Below are positions 33,903 through 46,740 of a DNA stretch of 64,000 nucleotides, piece by piece; position 1 is the stretch's first letter, and every line of letters begins with the position of its first letter. Source of the stretch: Abelmoschus esculentus (lineage: Eukaryota > Streptophyta > Magnoliopsida > Malvales > Malvaceae); NCBI GenBank assembly GCA_035048815.1, contig JAUCBN010000042.1, positions 9,548,001-9,612,000 of the forward strand. Reading direction: 5' to 3'. The notes below the pieces were generated by a model that saw only the letters and a list, made by a program, of their open reading frames with translations, was not told where the DNA came from and ran no database searches. The position numbers were made by a program, and so were the translations under genes.

Positions 33903-35873
33903 TGTAACCCGCAAGATCTGGTCTAGACGCCATCTGACTCGAACGAGTTACACGGAAAATACCGAGGCTAATCCGGAGACTCGCCCCAATAAACAATCCT
34001 AAAAATTCTTCTTATATCTCTTCTAAACGCTTTAATTATATCTTACATTTCATGCAATGATTGAGTTCAATTGCATCGGAAACTAAAAAGAAACGAGTCC
34101 TAATTTAATAAAATAAGTTTTAAGGACCTAAGCGTAATTTTTAAAAATTTATACCCTAATTGTGAAATTAAGGTTATCAATATTTAATTAAATATATTTC
34201 ATGCCTGCATGTAAATTTTCAGCTTAAAATAATATCTACAAGTCATTTAATTGTATGTTTAAAGTTTAGGGACTATTTCCAGCCTCCAAAGGTTTCATGA
34301 CATTCTCTATATGCAAACTCACCTAAAAAAACTTTAAGCACATATCATGGTATATTAGCTAGATGCAATTCAACCTAGTTAACAAAAATATATTCAATTC
34401 CTAAGAGTATGGTTCAACATAAACAATCTTATAAACACACAGAAGAACCACCTCAATACACTCAACATGATTTCTAAATGCATTCCAACCTAAATAACAA
34501 CATAATAGATTTTACTCATAAATAGTCATGGATCATTATCAATAACACTCAAATTCACACATAGAGATATCAAGAATCAAACTTTAAAGTAACTATATTA
34601 TAACTAAAGGAATATCAATGGGCAATTCAAGTCAAAGTCACGAGTTAACATTAACTTTGATATTCATCAAATATGTATAAGCATATAACCATTTCAAGTC
34701 TCAAAAGCATAAACATTATTCACAATATGATAACCCATCCACATTGCTCTCTCACTCTACTGATGTTATAAAGACATACTTGAGCTTTCACTTAAAGGTT
34801 ACCTAGATCCTTATTTCTTTTTGTTGCCTTTACAATAAATAATCTGCATTGCAAGATAAATACGAGGGTAAGCATAAACTTAGTGAATGAATAAAAATAA
34901 GTATAAAATCACCTTGCAATGCAGTCCATATAAACCGATTTTATCAATTTAAAAAACAAGTCATGCTCTATTAAAATAATTACTCGTTGCTAACATTGCT
35001 ACCAATAGCAAAAAATCATCAAGTGTTTGATCACGTGGTGCTAACCCACAAAACTCAAGGCTTACATGTTTCACTTAGCAATGCTTATAAAATATTTGAA
35101 CTCAATATCAAACACTCGTAAACTTTGTTTGAAATAAAATCAATAAAAATATTACACTTGCGTTTTCTCGTGTTGGTATTTGTTATCCGATTAGTCTTAC
35201 CTCTAATTGTTGGGATAAACAGAAACTCGCATGAAGGCATAAATGCCAAGCCATGCCATGTTTGGGACTAAATCGTCACCATACCACGTATGAGGGATCT
35301 ATCACCTACTCATATCACGCACAAGATAAACTCATGCACACTAATGGATTAAATCCAAACATGTTTCCCACTTTAGCTTCCAGGATAAGGCTACACTTAA
35401 ATGCAATACAATACAAATATCATAATCCAAGCAATAACTCTAATGCATCACTAAAGAATTTATCCACGTATACAAATTTTATAAATAATAAAGACTGTAG
35501 TAATATCTTATCGATCGACTTATCCCTATTAACATCATCTCAATATTCAACACAAAACAAAATCAATGATCAAATTTTAAGTCAAAAACAGTAAGTAACC
35601 TACATGTATCCCGCTAACACATGCGTCAAATGCATAAATTGGTAAAAACCACCTTTCTCATGTTTTAAAAAAAAGTGGGAGTAATATATATATAAAAAAA
35701 ACCTTTATAAAAATATCTCATGATTATTAAAAACACATGCATATTCATATATGCACAACATAATATGAACATGACTAAAACACATAATAAAAATAAGGCA
35801 TAATATGGGAACCTTTAAGAAAGCAATACTTTAAACTTACTTCCGAGTATATGAAGTTTTTTCACACCTTCAC
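33903..35873 (+). repeat. Ty3-gypsy LTR start and following sequence
   Basis: It starts TGTAACCCGC with GGTCTAGACG and GTTACACGG at the same spacing as the minus-strand LTR start at 10142. A later phrase, TTTTCAGCTTAAAATAATATCT, also matches that copy. The 3' end is not visible because another LTR begins at 35874. A 113-codon ORF at 35253-35594 has no recognisable domain and is probably chance. Confidence 0.6.
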
Positions 35874-37035
35874 TACACCCCGAAAACTTTGAAAACATAT
35901 TTAAAACTATGTCAAATTGGCAGCCCTCATAATCCACTCACCAATTTACGAAAACTTGCTCGACAAGTCATCAAAAAACGTGATTTAGCTTTTCGATCTC
36001 CCTCAAACTTGTTCCTCTACCTCTTGAACTAATTCAAGCATTAAAATCAAAGATTTCAGTTCATTATAACACACCCCAGACATCCCTCAAGTCAGACCAA
36101 TATATGACAACCCTTAAAAACACCATAAAACCTAACCAGAACTCACCAAAAACCTCTCTAAACACGCCCTAAATCTTAGGTCCTGGATTAGATACTTAAA
36201 ATTCATTTTAATTACATATAAAAACTTCAAGATACATTTATTTAGGTATCAAAAACATCCATGTAAAATCCTTGAACGAAAATCAAGAAAATAATGGAAT
36301 TTTTATAAAAAAAACGATTTTATTGATTCAAGACTTTAAAGATTGTTGCAATCAGTCAAGAACTTAGGAATTTCATTAAAGAACTTTAGGTTTCATAGGT
36401 TTGAATAATTCTCACCTCCAAAATTCATCTCACCCCTTCCAAGGTTTAAAAACTAGAAAACTCGTAGAAAACCAAAGAGATTTTGAAGAAGAAAATATAG
36501 GAAATAAACCAAAGAAATTTTATTAAAAAGAATTTATATTCACCTTTAAAAGATTATGAAGAGACTGCCTTGGATAAGAAGAAATCAAAATTTAAAGAAA
36601 TGATATTTTTAAAAAGTAAATTTTTGGATTTTGGATCAAAATTAGAGAATTTTATTACTTATGTTAAAATAAGAGATTAAAGTTCATTTATATAGACTCT
36701 TGGAAGGATTAGATCAACTAAGATTAGGATTATATCAAATTACCTTAATGATTCAAAGTATTGGTTTAGTTTATAAAATTATCCTTAAGTTTTTAATTTT
36801 TACAAAATAGTCATTACTTTCAAAATCTTAGGTATTCAATGATCAATTTTCAAAATTAAGTTGACAAAAGTCAAATATAATCAAATAAGGATTTTAGAAT
36901 ATTTTTCCATAATTTATTTTGATTTAAAACTAATTTTTAAATATTTAATCTCGAACTAGGCTAAACCGACAAAACCGGTCCACTAGACCTCTAAATCGGC
37001 CTCTAAAATTCTAGGCCTAATTTTGGGGTGTTAAA
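35874..37035 (-). repeat. LTR-A, gypsy-like family shared with 50538-53470
   Basis: This 1162-bp copy is collinear with LTR-B (50538-52468, less two insertions) and LTR-C (from 52755). On the minus strand it begins TTTAACACCCC (TGTAACGCCCC in copy B) and is preceded by a polypurine tract, so it is the 3' LTR of a minus-strand element. The internal domain lies to the right. Confidence 0.88.
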
Positions 37036-39590
37036 ACTCTCCCCCACTTAAGAAATTTCGTCCTCAAAATTTTCACCACTGAAAGAGGTAAGGAAACTAT
37101 TCTTCACAATTTTCTCTCACCCCACGTGACTTTCCAAACACCAAGATACCACTTAAAATATTCCAACCCACACGAGAGTCTTACCAAAAAAGACCTTTAC
37201 TACCAAAATTAAAGTCTCAACATACATCTCATAAAGACAAGATTCAGTCTCATCCTTACACCACCCGTCATCACAACTTCCAATGATTCACAAAACAACA
37301 ACACACAAAAATATAATGGTTTGTCTCGACGCTCCTTGCACTCTCAAGCCAAAAGCAAAATCATTTTTCTTTTCCCAACGATCTAAACTCTCCTTACTAA
37401 AGGTTGACAAACAATTTTCGACAACTACAACAACTTCTCATTTCCACTAACAAGCTTAACTTTCTCAATATTCCGACATACAAGGCAACAATGAAAACTT
37501 TCCACCGAGTCTCGCTCACCACAAAAACACATAACTTCCACCAACAGAAACCTTAAACAGTATCACTAGATCATAGAACTTCTAAACACAGTTACAAGCA
37601 ACTCTACCAATGACAATATCCTTACCAAGAACCCAAAAGATTCATGTCGTAATACTTTAACATACATTTCTAGACTTGGATAACTCACTTATACCGATTA
37701 CATGCATATTAACGAGAGAATACCTAAAACTTAACCAAAAACCTAACGTCTATCTCAAAAACCTTACCACATTAAAGTATACTACTCAACAATTCTAACC
37801 GTTCTCAAAGGAAACACTCTCTTAACTGCCGAAAACCCACGTCACAAAACTTACAAAGATGGTTCACACACTTTTACTCTAACACCTTCGACGACAATAA
37901 TATTCTCAAAGAATTTTGGCTCTCAAGCTTACCTTACCAACAAAAAAACATTCACTTTCAACTCAACCACATCCAAAACAAGTCCATTTAACACCTATTG
38001 CTTTCAAACTTCTGCCACAATTTCTCACTTCCAAATGCATAGAAAAAGACTATCACAAACTTTGATCAAGATATCATTCTAACTCAACATCATACAGCAC
38101 AACTATTTGCCTCATAGACATAAACGACAACAAATATTACAACTGAAATCCATCAACACAGCCTTAATTGTGCCTCGCACACGCGGCTCCACCAAACATC
38201 CGCTAGTAACTTACCTCGGAATATCTCAACCATGAAAAGTCTCACCTGCAACTCTTTCACTAGACCAACACTCTTCGATAAACTTAACCAAGCAAACATT
38301 GCTCTTGACTTCACAACACTCTTAAACTACTCCATTACAACCCATAATGATAACACACATAACTTTTACCAAATAACAACTCACTAACGGAACCATCAAA
38401 AAACTCAATACTGTGATCAACCAACTCTTATCTGACTTAGATTTTTTCTAAGCCAAAACTTCTGCCCCTTTAACCTTTTCAAACTTAATGTCATTGTTCC
38501 TTCCACTCAAATTAACATCATCGTTAGTGTTAAGCAACAAAAACACAAGAAAAGTCAATTGTAAAAGAAAAATCCGACAAACACAAACCCTCGCAACACC
38601 TCAACTCTTTTCCCGAAATATTTTCCTTTCCAAAAATCCAACCTATGCTTTCCATCACAAACTCTAGATCGGTTACAACCCTAAGCTAACCACTTTCTAA
38701 ACAATACCAAACAAAAGATACCTAGTAGTACTTCCATCAAACATAAAGATAACATGACACCTCTTACGTAACCTAACTTTTGCCGAAAAACCTCGTAAAA
38801 GCCAGCCTTCCTCTTTACTAACAACCAACTTCAACCAACATTACTCTCAAGGTACTCAACCTGAGTTCAACCATCCACAACTCCAAGCCCAACTAACCAA
38901 TCCTTATTTAAGATTACTTACCAACCAGAACAGTAACTCGACCCACTAGATAATAGGCTCAAAACCAACAAGAGTATCTTTCAAGCACTTTTATACACCT
39001 ATAACTTTTCTCTAAAGAACCGACCTCAACACAACTTTTGTTTTCAAGAGGAAAATGTTTACAAATATGAACAATGTATGCATGAGTCCTGTATATCACC
39101 CTAGATGCCTATGCAAGTGCATGCAAATGCAATCTAATGCCATGCTCAAGAATGCATGGATATCCTAGATGTATAATGTACATGCATATAAGTACTCTTA
39201 TACTATGCTTGATTGTTTTCCATAATCACAAACAACATCCTCAACTCCGGAACTTTAACTTTGTACCTTTTCAACGTTCCAAACCATAGAAACTTAGCAC
39301 TCAAGAGTACACAATCACACTATAACTAGAACGTTTCTAACACGTTCAATTTACCATACACACAAAGCACTTTGAAACTACCAAAGGCACTTTAGTGCTG
39401 TAGTCTCTTACTACTCACCAACACAACAGGTCTCAGAATAAACTGATTCAAAACCACTTTACACTCAAATACGATCGAGGACCTAGTCAACTCAAGATCG
39501 GATATCACACCACCACAACACAAATACATTTACTCTTTCTAATCTCCGCAACTCCTATATTACCAAGTTTTAGCTTTCTTTTTGGTTCCA
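37036..39590 (-). mobile_element. Internal domain of LTR-A element: polypurine tract and ORF-free, strand-skewed DNA
   Basis: A polypurine tract (TAAGTGGGGGAGAG on the minus strand) lies at 37036-37051. The first ~250 bp match the internal part of the short element at 52469-52750. The rest, to about 39590, has no ORF worth reporting on either strand and a strong skew: in the two 60-base rows 37441-37500 and 38101-38160 I count 30 C against 9 G on the plus strand. No primer site or right-hand LTR was found. This resembles a large non-autonomous LTR derivative, or very decayed pol. Confidence 0.6.
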
Positions 39591-40059
39591 TATCAAGAAC
39601 AATAAAATAGAAAAACAATTTTAACATAAAAAATATTTTGCAAAACTTGTGAGGTCAGTGCGAAGCAAGTTCTAAGTAGCTCAAGTACAATATAAAACAA
39701 TTTTATAGTACTAGTTAGAGCAATAGGTACCCTAAAATAAACCCCAATAATATATACTCAATCATCAACTATAATTAGCGTCAAGAACATATAACCATAT
39801 AACAAATTTATTTTTCACAACATATATTAAGCATCATATAAAATCACCTCAAAGTCTCATGCATTAACCAATGTAAATTCAAACTAGATTCTTATACTAC
39901 ATAAAATATCAAAAATACAAATTTCATGAGATGTTTAACTTATAAATCATTTTAAAAACTAACTGACAACAATGCAATATTAAACTAAGCACATTTTCTT
40001 TCTCATGCAAAAGAAAATTCATATATAAGACAACATTAAAACGTGATCAAAATATCTCC
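39591..40059. other. Unassigned AT-rich DNA
   Basis: No gene seen. It contains ACATTAAAACGTGATCAAAATATC at 40032-40055, of which a near copy occurs at 40110-40133 inside the LINE remnant. Confidence 0.4.
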
Positions 40060-41105
40060 ATATAACTAATGTTATGGACCACTCGATCATAGAATTCATT
40101 TTGGAAGTCAAAACATTAAAACATGGTCAAAATATCAAAATTGGTAAATACACTGTTCGAAGTGGATATCAACTACTTTGTGGAGAGAATTCATTTTTCT
40201 TTGATGAAGCTACTCAGCATTCACAGTCATCTAAGAATGTCTTTGGTAAATTATGCTCAATTAATATTTCAAAGAAAATCAATATTGCAAGTTGGAGATT
40301 CATAATGAATTACATTCCTACAACTGCAAATCTATCCATTAGAAGTTTTTCGGTGCCTTTAAACTGTGCTCTTTGCTCCATTAGCCCTGAATCAGTCCAT
40401 CATTTTCTTCATGATTGTAAGTTTGTAGCTTCAACTCAACAATAATCTTCCAGCTATTTCTGTAGATCAACAATGGTTTAAAAAATTGTTTGAAGATCTT
40501 ACAAAGGACAAGTTAAAATGACTGATTATAATTTTATGGGCATTATGGTTCAATCGAAACAAAAAGATTCATGACAATAAATTCCAATCAACTACGGATT
40601 TGGCGAGCTTTTTTCAAAATTATATAATAGAGTATCACAAGATTTTTCTCGTTAGAATAGTAATCGACATGGATCTCGCATTCAAAATTGGACCCTTCCT
40701 CAACAAGATTTTGTTAAGGTTAATTTTGATGTGGATTTTAACAGTCAAAGAAATTATTTAGTTTCAAGGATTATAATCAAAAATTCAGAGGGACTTGTTA
40801 TGGCAGCTAGCACTTACCCTGCTTCTAGGATCTCAAGCCCAGAAATCACAAAAGCTCGAACTTGTGAATTAGCTATTATTTTTTCAGCAAGCTTAGATTC
40901 GGGAAAGCTATTGGAAGGTGATGCATTATCTGTTATAAACAAAGTTAATAGCTCTTCAATCAATCAATCAAATACTTTTGGACTAATATCAAATATTAAG
41001 ATTAAGTCACATGGCTTTGAAGAAATTAAATTTATTCATGCTTTTAGAGAACAAAATAAAGCGGCGCGTACCTTACCTAAGGAGGGTCGTCGTTTTTCTG
41101 AATAA
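40060..41105 (+). pseudogene. LINE ORF2 3' end: RT zinc-binding domain and RNase H-like domain
   Basis: The frame 40074-40445 contains GKYTVRSGYQLLCG, INIASWRFIMNYIPTTANL and CALCSISPESVHHFLHDC, the zf-RVT domain found after the reverse transcriptase of plant LINEs. A TAA ends it at 40443-40445. The same frame re-opens, with LWALWFNRNKKIH in the linker (after a TGA near 40519) and an RNase H-like RVT_3 domain at 40731-41105 (DGVAS-like turn missing, but ITKARTCELAIIFSASL and EGDALSVINKVNS present). The reverse transcriptase and endonuclease are absent, which is the usual 5' truncation. No clear poly(A) tail follows. It could also be a fragment of a LINE-derived ribonuclease H-like gene. Confidence 0.85.
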
Positions 41106-42909
41106 AAGGTTTTGATGGAAGAAGTTCCTTCACTTGTGGATCTTATTGTTCAGGAGGATCTCTTGAGTTTTGGCAGGTAGATTTGATCATATAAGTTTAA
41201 AGGCTTCTAGGCTTATCTAGAATCTACTCTGAATTCTCTTTTTATTACACATCCGACCAGCACACCTATCCTTTGCTTGTCAGTGAATTCTTTAACTTTT
41301 GTCAAAGAGTACCGAATACAGATGATGATTTGTTGGTTTCAAAATGAAGATGGTTTTATACTTTGTTGTTGTTTCTTTGTTCGCATTGCTTTAAATTTTT
41401 CGTTTTTTTTTTGTTTTTATGTATTTTTGTATTTTCGTCCATCTTCATTTATTAATAAATTACTAGAATTATTCAAAAAATTTATTAATTAAGGTTCCTA
41501 ATTAAGATTCCTATTCCTGATTTAGTTTTCTAACTCTACAATTAGTTTTTAATTAAACCGTAATTATACAATTAATTACTAATTCTATAATTAGGATTTA
41601 TATTTTAAGATTAAATTTTATAATTTATTATATTAAGTTTATCAATTTAATAAATTTTAAATTTAGGGTTTATTTGACGAGGAAGATCAATGATGATGAA
41701 TACTAATTAGTGATGGGTGGATAACTGACCAAGGTTAACGGAGAAAGAAAAACAAACTCTTACCTTTGCGTTGGAACGATGGAGGTAGGACGATGAAGCG
41801 GCATAGCGATCCGGATAATCAACGATAAGATAAATCCATTGAACCTCACAGTAATAGAACCGGTAGTTATGATGGGATGCAACCCGACAAGAAAAAAAAT
41901 AATTGTTTGGTTTTAATAGTTTAAGAAATTTGGGTACGTTTGATTTTTTTTTTAATATTATAAAGAAATATAATGATTTTATAAAATCTAATTTTTATTT
42001 TTTGTAATAATTTAAATTATAGTTTAAGTCCTTTATTTTTTAGAAAAATAGTAGTGTTCAACGTTAATATCATCTGTTTTTTTACTAGAACACTTATTGG
42101 TTCATTAAAGATATTATATTTAAATAAGTGCGTTAATAAGAGACAAATTAATCAGATTCATTAATTGGTCTATTAGTTAAGAATGTTCAAATTATCTCAT
42201 CTTATATGAGTTCAAATATTTATAAAAGAATATAATATATCTATATTTAATTGTAAAATAAAGAAGAAATAAATTTAGAATTTTTACTTAAACATTGTTG
42301 TCAATTTTTCTTCAATTATGGTACCGACCATTTTAATTAAAAAAATATTGCATTTTAAACAATAGAATTAAAGTTGGATCTATTAAAAATGTGATTCTGA
42401 ATAATAATTTATTTTTTCAGATTAAAAAATTAAAACAAGGAACAGGAGACTCCAACTTTAAACAATAAAAAATTTTAAAAAATATTAGAGTCGGTGATAA
42501 GAGATTGTGATTTTAAACAATATTTTTATTTTTTAATCTTATCATTGTTTATAGTCGAATTCTAATAAAAGAGACTTCATTGATACTCTTTAGAAATAAT
42601 ATTTGTAAAATTAAAATGCCTTATATCATATTTGAGGAATAAAAAAAATAAGTATCTTGTCTAAGTAAATTCTCCAAATAAAAGAATACTAAACTGAGGT
42701 TTATATTAATATTAAACAATACTTGAAATTTATATTTTATTATTTAAATTTTATATTATTTTAATTTATGTGAAATTTATTCACTCAAAAAGATTTCTTA
42801 GTATATTACAAAATCATATATTTAAGGTACGAAAGCAGTGGAGAAAAGGCCTTGAAAGGGTCCCCCATTAGAGAGACCATGAATCCAAGCGCATGCTGGG
42901 CGCCATTCT
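41106..42909. other. Unassigned AT-rich DNA
   Basis: 41690-41890 is locally GC-richer (GAAGCGGCATAGCGATCCGG) and 42830-42905 carries GGGTCCCCCATTAGAGAG, but no ORF, splice pattern or known repeat end can be supported. Confidence 0.4.
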
Positions 42910-43405
42910 TATTTAGTTAATTCGATCGATAATAAAATTTAATTAATTAAAATTTTAAAATTTTAATTATTAATCAAACTAAAATTTTATAATTAAATTA
43001 ATTAAATTAAAATTATTTTGATTAATTATTCGAATTAATCGAAATTTAATATAATTTTTTGTTAAATTATATAATAAGTCATTAAATTATGTTAAAATAA
43101 TTTTTTAATCACTAAATTTTCATTTTATTCTGATTTTAGAAAATGAATTTTTTATAATATAAAAAAATTAATGAATATTTTTATAATCTTTAAAAGTTCA
43201 ATTACTAAAAATATATATAATATTTAAGATATAATAATTTAGTTAATTCGGCTAATTAACCGATTTTGAATCGAATAACTGGTAATCGATTTTTTTTAAA
43301 AAAGATAACCAAACTTACCTAAAATTAACCTACTGAATTAACCAAAATAACTCCGATTCGGTCGGTTAATTCGGTTAAAACTGAATAATGCACACCCCTA
43401 TTGGG
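42910..43405. mobile_element. Probable MITE with CGGTTAATTCGGTTAA-type end
   Basis: The right end reads CGGTCGGTTAATTCGGTTAAAAC and then TGCACACCCCTA, i.e. TAGGGGTGTGCA on the minus strand. Such GGGGTG(T/A)G ends with repeated GAATTCGGTTAA phrases are common to non-autonomous DNA transposons in plants. The left part is extremely AT-rich and its end is not sharp. Confidence 0.45.
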
Positions 43406-44032
43406 AACTGACAAAAGAAAGGAAAATTTCTTTAAAGTAATGTAAAAAAATTATTTTTTAAAATATTGAACTTTGAACAATAATTTGAATTTAGACTCAT
43501 TAAAATCCAATTATAAATAATAATTAAATTAAAAAATAGAAGCATTTTTTCAAAAGCCGAAATCTCTTTTTACGACTATATTTTTTAGAGTTTTAACTAT
43601 TTAAAGTCTGAGTCTTTTGCTCTTGATTTTAAAAAAGTAAATAATTACTTAAAGCCGGATTTTAATAAGTTCGACTTTAATGTTACAGTTTAAAGGGTAA
43701 TATTTTAGAAAATAATTTTTTGTTTGCATTATTTTAATGAAATTCCCAAAAGAAAGGGTTCAATTATTTGTAAAGTGGCAAAATCTATAAGCATACGCCC
43801 ACAAACCCCCTTAAAAAAGGGGTCTTTAACAGAAACAAAGGACACTATTTTAGGGTAAAAAAAATTAGTTTTCACCATGCATCTTCCCTTCTGCTGTGAA
43901 GATTTATGTACAACAAGTACACTTGCAAATAAAAGCAGGGGAAGGCAAAATACATATGGGCTAATTGTTTAAACACTTTCCCCTTGAACACAACATCTCA
44001 CTGATAGAATTGTTGAGTTCATTACTTCAACA
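43406..44032. other. 3' flank of the SARD1-like gene
   Basis: The part from about 43870 to 44032 is less AT-rich and is likely 3' untranslated region of the minus-strand gene (GTACAACAAGTACACTTGC). I cannot place the poly(A) site. 43480-43700 contains AT-rich phrases only. Confidence 0.45.
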
Positions 44033-46074
44033 TTAATCTCCGGTGATGAAGGATCTTGGAGATTTCAAATCGTCATCCGAATTCAATTCCGACATGTTCA
44101 ATCGGATATCGTTTTGGTTCTGTGTTTTCGAATAAGTTTGACTTATTTGCCAATTATTACCATTTACTTGCATCATGTTTGGCCTATATGTCTTGGTGGA
44201 ATCATGAGTGAGAGATACATTTTGTTGAAATGATCTGACTAGACCATCTTGATGATTAGGATATTGATCTAACATGTGTTCTCCTTGTGTCAGCAGACCA
44301 ATCTCATTGGAAATTCCTTCTATTTCCTCCAAGGAAGACCAATGTACATATGCTTGTCTCACCAAATTTTCAAGGTAACCCTGAGATTGCAGATAACAAA
44401 CATAAGCTTATAGAAACATACGATGAACCAACGGTTGGTAGCATAAATAAGACATACTCTGTTAATACTGGTAATGCTTTGTATGGGATATATACTCCCA
44501 TTAATCTCTGCTTGCAAGAGTTGGCAAATGGGGTTTAAGAAGATCCTGTAATTGGGGCCTCGAAAAACATAATATTTGTTCCCCAGAACACATGTTTTGG
44601 CGTGTTTGATGGTCACATCCCACATCTTCTCAGACATTCCTGGACCTAAAATCTGTTCAACATGGAAATTATACTAATTACTTCACTCGTCTTATAGAAA
44701 GAAAAGAAAACTAAATCCGATCGCAAATACTTACCCTTCGAAGCTTTGCCGGATCAACAACAGACATTTTTAAGAAGTCCTGGACAGTGTGGACATCCTC
44801 AGAGGATAGCTTTTTGTGGAATGCTCCATCTTTTCCGATCTTCTCGAGACGCCAAACTTCATCTCCCAACATAGGTGGATGATGTTTCTTGTACACTTGA
44901 ATCCAATAAAAAATCAAACAAAGACAAATTGTCAACAAACAGTGTAAGAAGGTTTTAAAACAACAAATTGATAATATATTATAGATATCTTAATCATTGC
45001 TAAAGGTCAGATGCAAAGTCCAAGAGCTAGTAACATAAGGATGGAAATGTAAAAAAAAAAAACATTTTTATGGAAAATATTATTATATAATCATTTCACG
45101 ATGGAAATGTAAAAAAAAAAAATTATAGGCCTAGTTGATAATTAAAAATTAAGATGGTTGAGTAAAGAGAAGAATGAGTCCTTACATTCACCACGATGGT
45201 CTTTGACAACAAAGGCTTCAGTCATTGCTTCCCAAATGTGAACGCCTTGGAAACTCCCTTGGGAAACTTTCGCACCGATTCGGAATTTTCGACTCCGAAT
45301 CCAGCTCGAGTTATCGGTAAATTCAATATCTCCGATCGAAGCAACTCCATCCCTCAGTGTGACCGCTAACTCTCCAGTAAGCAGTGGGCGTTTCCCAGTT
45401 CTCTCCCGCACGATGCTCCTATCAAATTCTTCACTACTCCATTTGTCACCTTCCCCCGGTGGAAAGTCCCCGTCGAGAACAACGACATCAACCTTAATCG
45501 GATTCGAGAGAGGCACCGGAACCATTTGGTCACCTCTTGTATCTACCAAAGCAACTTGAAGCTGGTTACTTTCTTCATCCATGACCTTACTTCCAGTGAA
45601 GATCGGTAAGGAAAGGCCTTTAGGAAAGATTAGTTTAAGGCTTGATGGTTCCGATACTTGAATTTGAACCGATGGAGACTGGCTGAATGAACGAAGCCGG
45701 TGTCGAAGACTGCGCTCCACTTCTTCCTTCACCTGAAAACATGTTACTAAGTGTATTTTCATCAGAAAATAAAACAAAATATTTCACCTTTTTATGCATG
45801 AAAATGAAATATCCGTTATTTTGCATACCACTCTTCTAAGGACAGGTTCCAAGGCAGTGTACAAGCAATTCACCATAACTGCTTGCCCGATTACACTGTT
45901 AATAAGCATAGAAATTAGGACTAAGCTAAAATTGCAGCATATGAATAAACAAAAAAAAATCTTGAAGAAAAGTGAGAAACATTACGAAGCAAAAGAAAGC
46001 TTAGGTCTCATCCGTTTCTCGTTTGGCTCTTCTGTGTCGGAATTAGATTCACTAAGAGGCCGTTTACCCACCAT
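44033..46074 (-). CDS. SARD1: SARD1/CBP60-type plant immune transcription factor, six exons, apparently intact
   Basis: Exons on the minus strand: 46074-45986, 45895-45829, 45732-45186, 44895-44735, 44652-44458, 44380-44033. They total 1407 bases, 468 codons plus stop, with every intron GT-AG and all phases joining. The N-terminus has a basic cluster (MVGKRPLSES, then EKRMRPK) that could be a nuclear signal. Residues 53-234 form the conserved CBP60 region, including LKLIFPKGLSLPIFTGSKV and NSSWIRSRKFRIGAK at 193-207, within the region known to bind DNA in CBP60g and SARD1. Exon 4 has YKKHHPPMLGDEVWRLEKIG and exon 5 GPGMSEKMWDVTIKHA. The length is near that of Arabidopsis SARD1 and shorter than most CBP60s. 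SARD1 and CBP60g switch on ICS1 and other salicylic-acid and systemic resistance genes in the nucleus. SARD1 rather than another CBP60 is my judgement from length and wording of the C-terminal half. Confidence 0.9.
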
Positions 46075-46740
46075 TTTCGACGTGAACTATATGTTGATTC
46101 TCAAAGATTTAAGGACAAAACTAAGAGATCATAACAGAAGAAGGGATGGGTTTAGGGTTTGGAACTGTCATGGTCTTAAAACGATGTTGCAAGGGAGTTA
46201 AAATACATGGAAAGTTCATAGATTAATAATAATAAAAAGAAGGTTCTTGGAATGTTGGTGGAAACAGCAGAGTAACAGCCACGTAGTAACCTAGGTATTT
46301 GTCCAATGCCATGACTTTTTGACATCAACTCCGCTTCAAGTCAACCATTTCTCTTTATTAGAAAAATGAGCAAAAGCATCTCCCGACATATCTAAGCCCT
46401 TGGATGTTTATCCAACGGTGACTGCAATTCCAACTTGGATTATGTTTATGATAAGAAACCATTCGAATATCATGTCTAGACGGAAAAGTGGATAGAAAGG
46501 TTTCAAATGGCTCATTTCTTAGAAGTATCTACTTGCTTTGGCCCTTGGGACTGTCCGCAAAGCTTGTTCTTTCAAAAATGGTTTGTCATTTTTCAAGTCA
46601 ACAACCTTTTCTCACTTGGTGTTACGGATATTCAGATGAGTCGTGTCAAACCCGATTGTCTGACCCAAGGATTATGTAGGCCCTTCTATCTGTCCTCAAA
46701 TCGTGCTTTTTGTATGATCAATATTTGTGGTTGGTAGATT
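46075..46740 (-). promoter_or_regulatory. 5' flank of the SARD1-like gene with three W-box cores
   Basis: Upstream of the start codon, WRKY-type cores TTGAC lie at 46340-46344 (minus strand, TTGACT), 46319-46323 (plus strand) and 46597-46601 (minus strand, TTGACT). WRKY control is known for SARD1/CBP60g in Arabidopsis. Cores of five bases occur often by chance, so this is only suggestive. A T/A-rich stretch at about 46225-46240 could hold the TATA element. Short ORFs at 46488-46737 are in no recognisable family. Confidence 0.4.

Noticed and set aside
35253..35594. 113-codon ORF as a gene
   Set aside because: It lies within LTR-like sequence, has no domain I recognise and an Asn/Ser/Thr-rich composition typical of chance translation of this DNA.
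40060..41105. A functional ribonuclease H-like host gene
   Set aside because: Stops at 40443 and near 40519 interrupt the frame, and the domain order is that of a 5'-truncated LINE.
45359..45559. Plus-strand ORF inside exon 3 of the immune gene
   Set aside because: It is antisense to a conserved CBP60 exon with correct splice sites.
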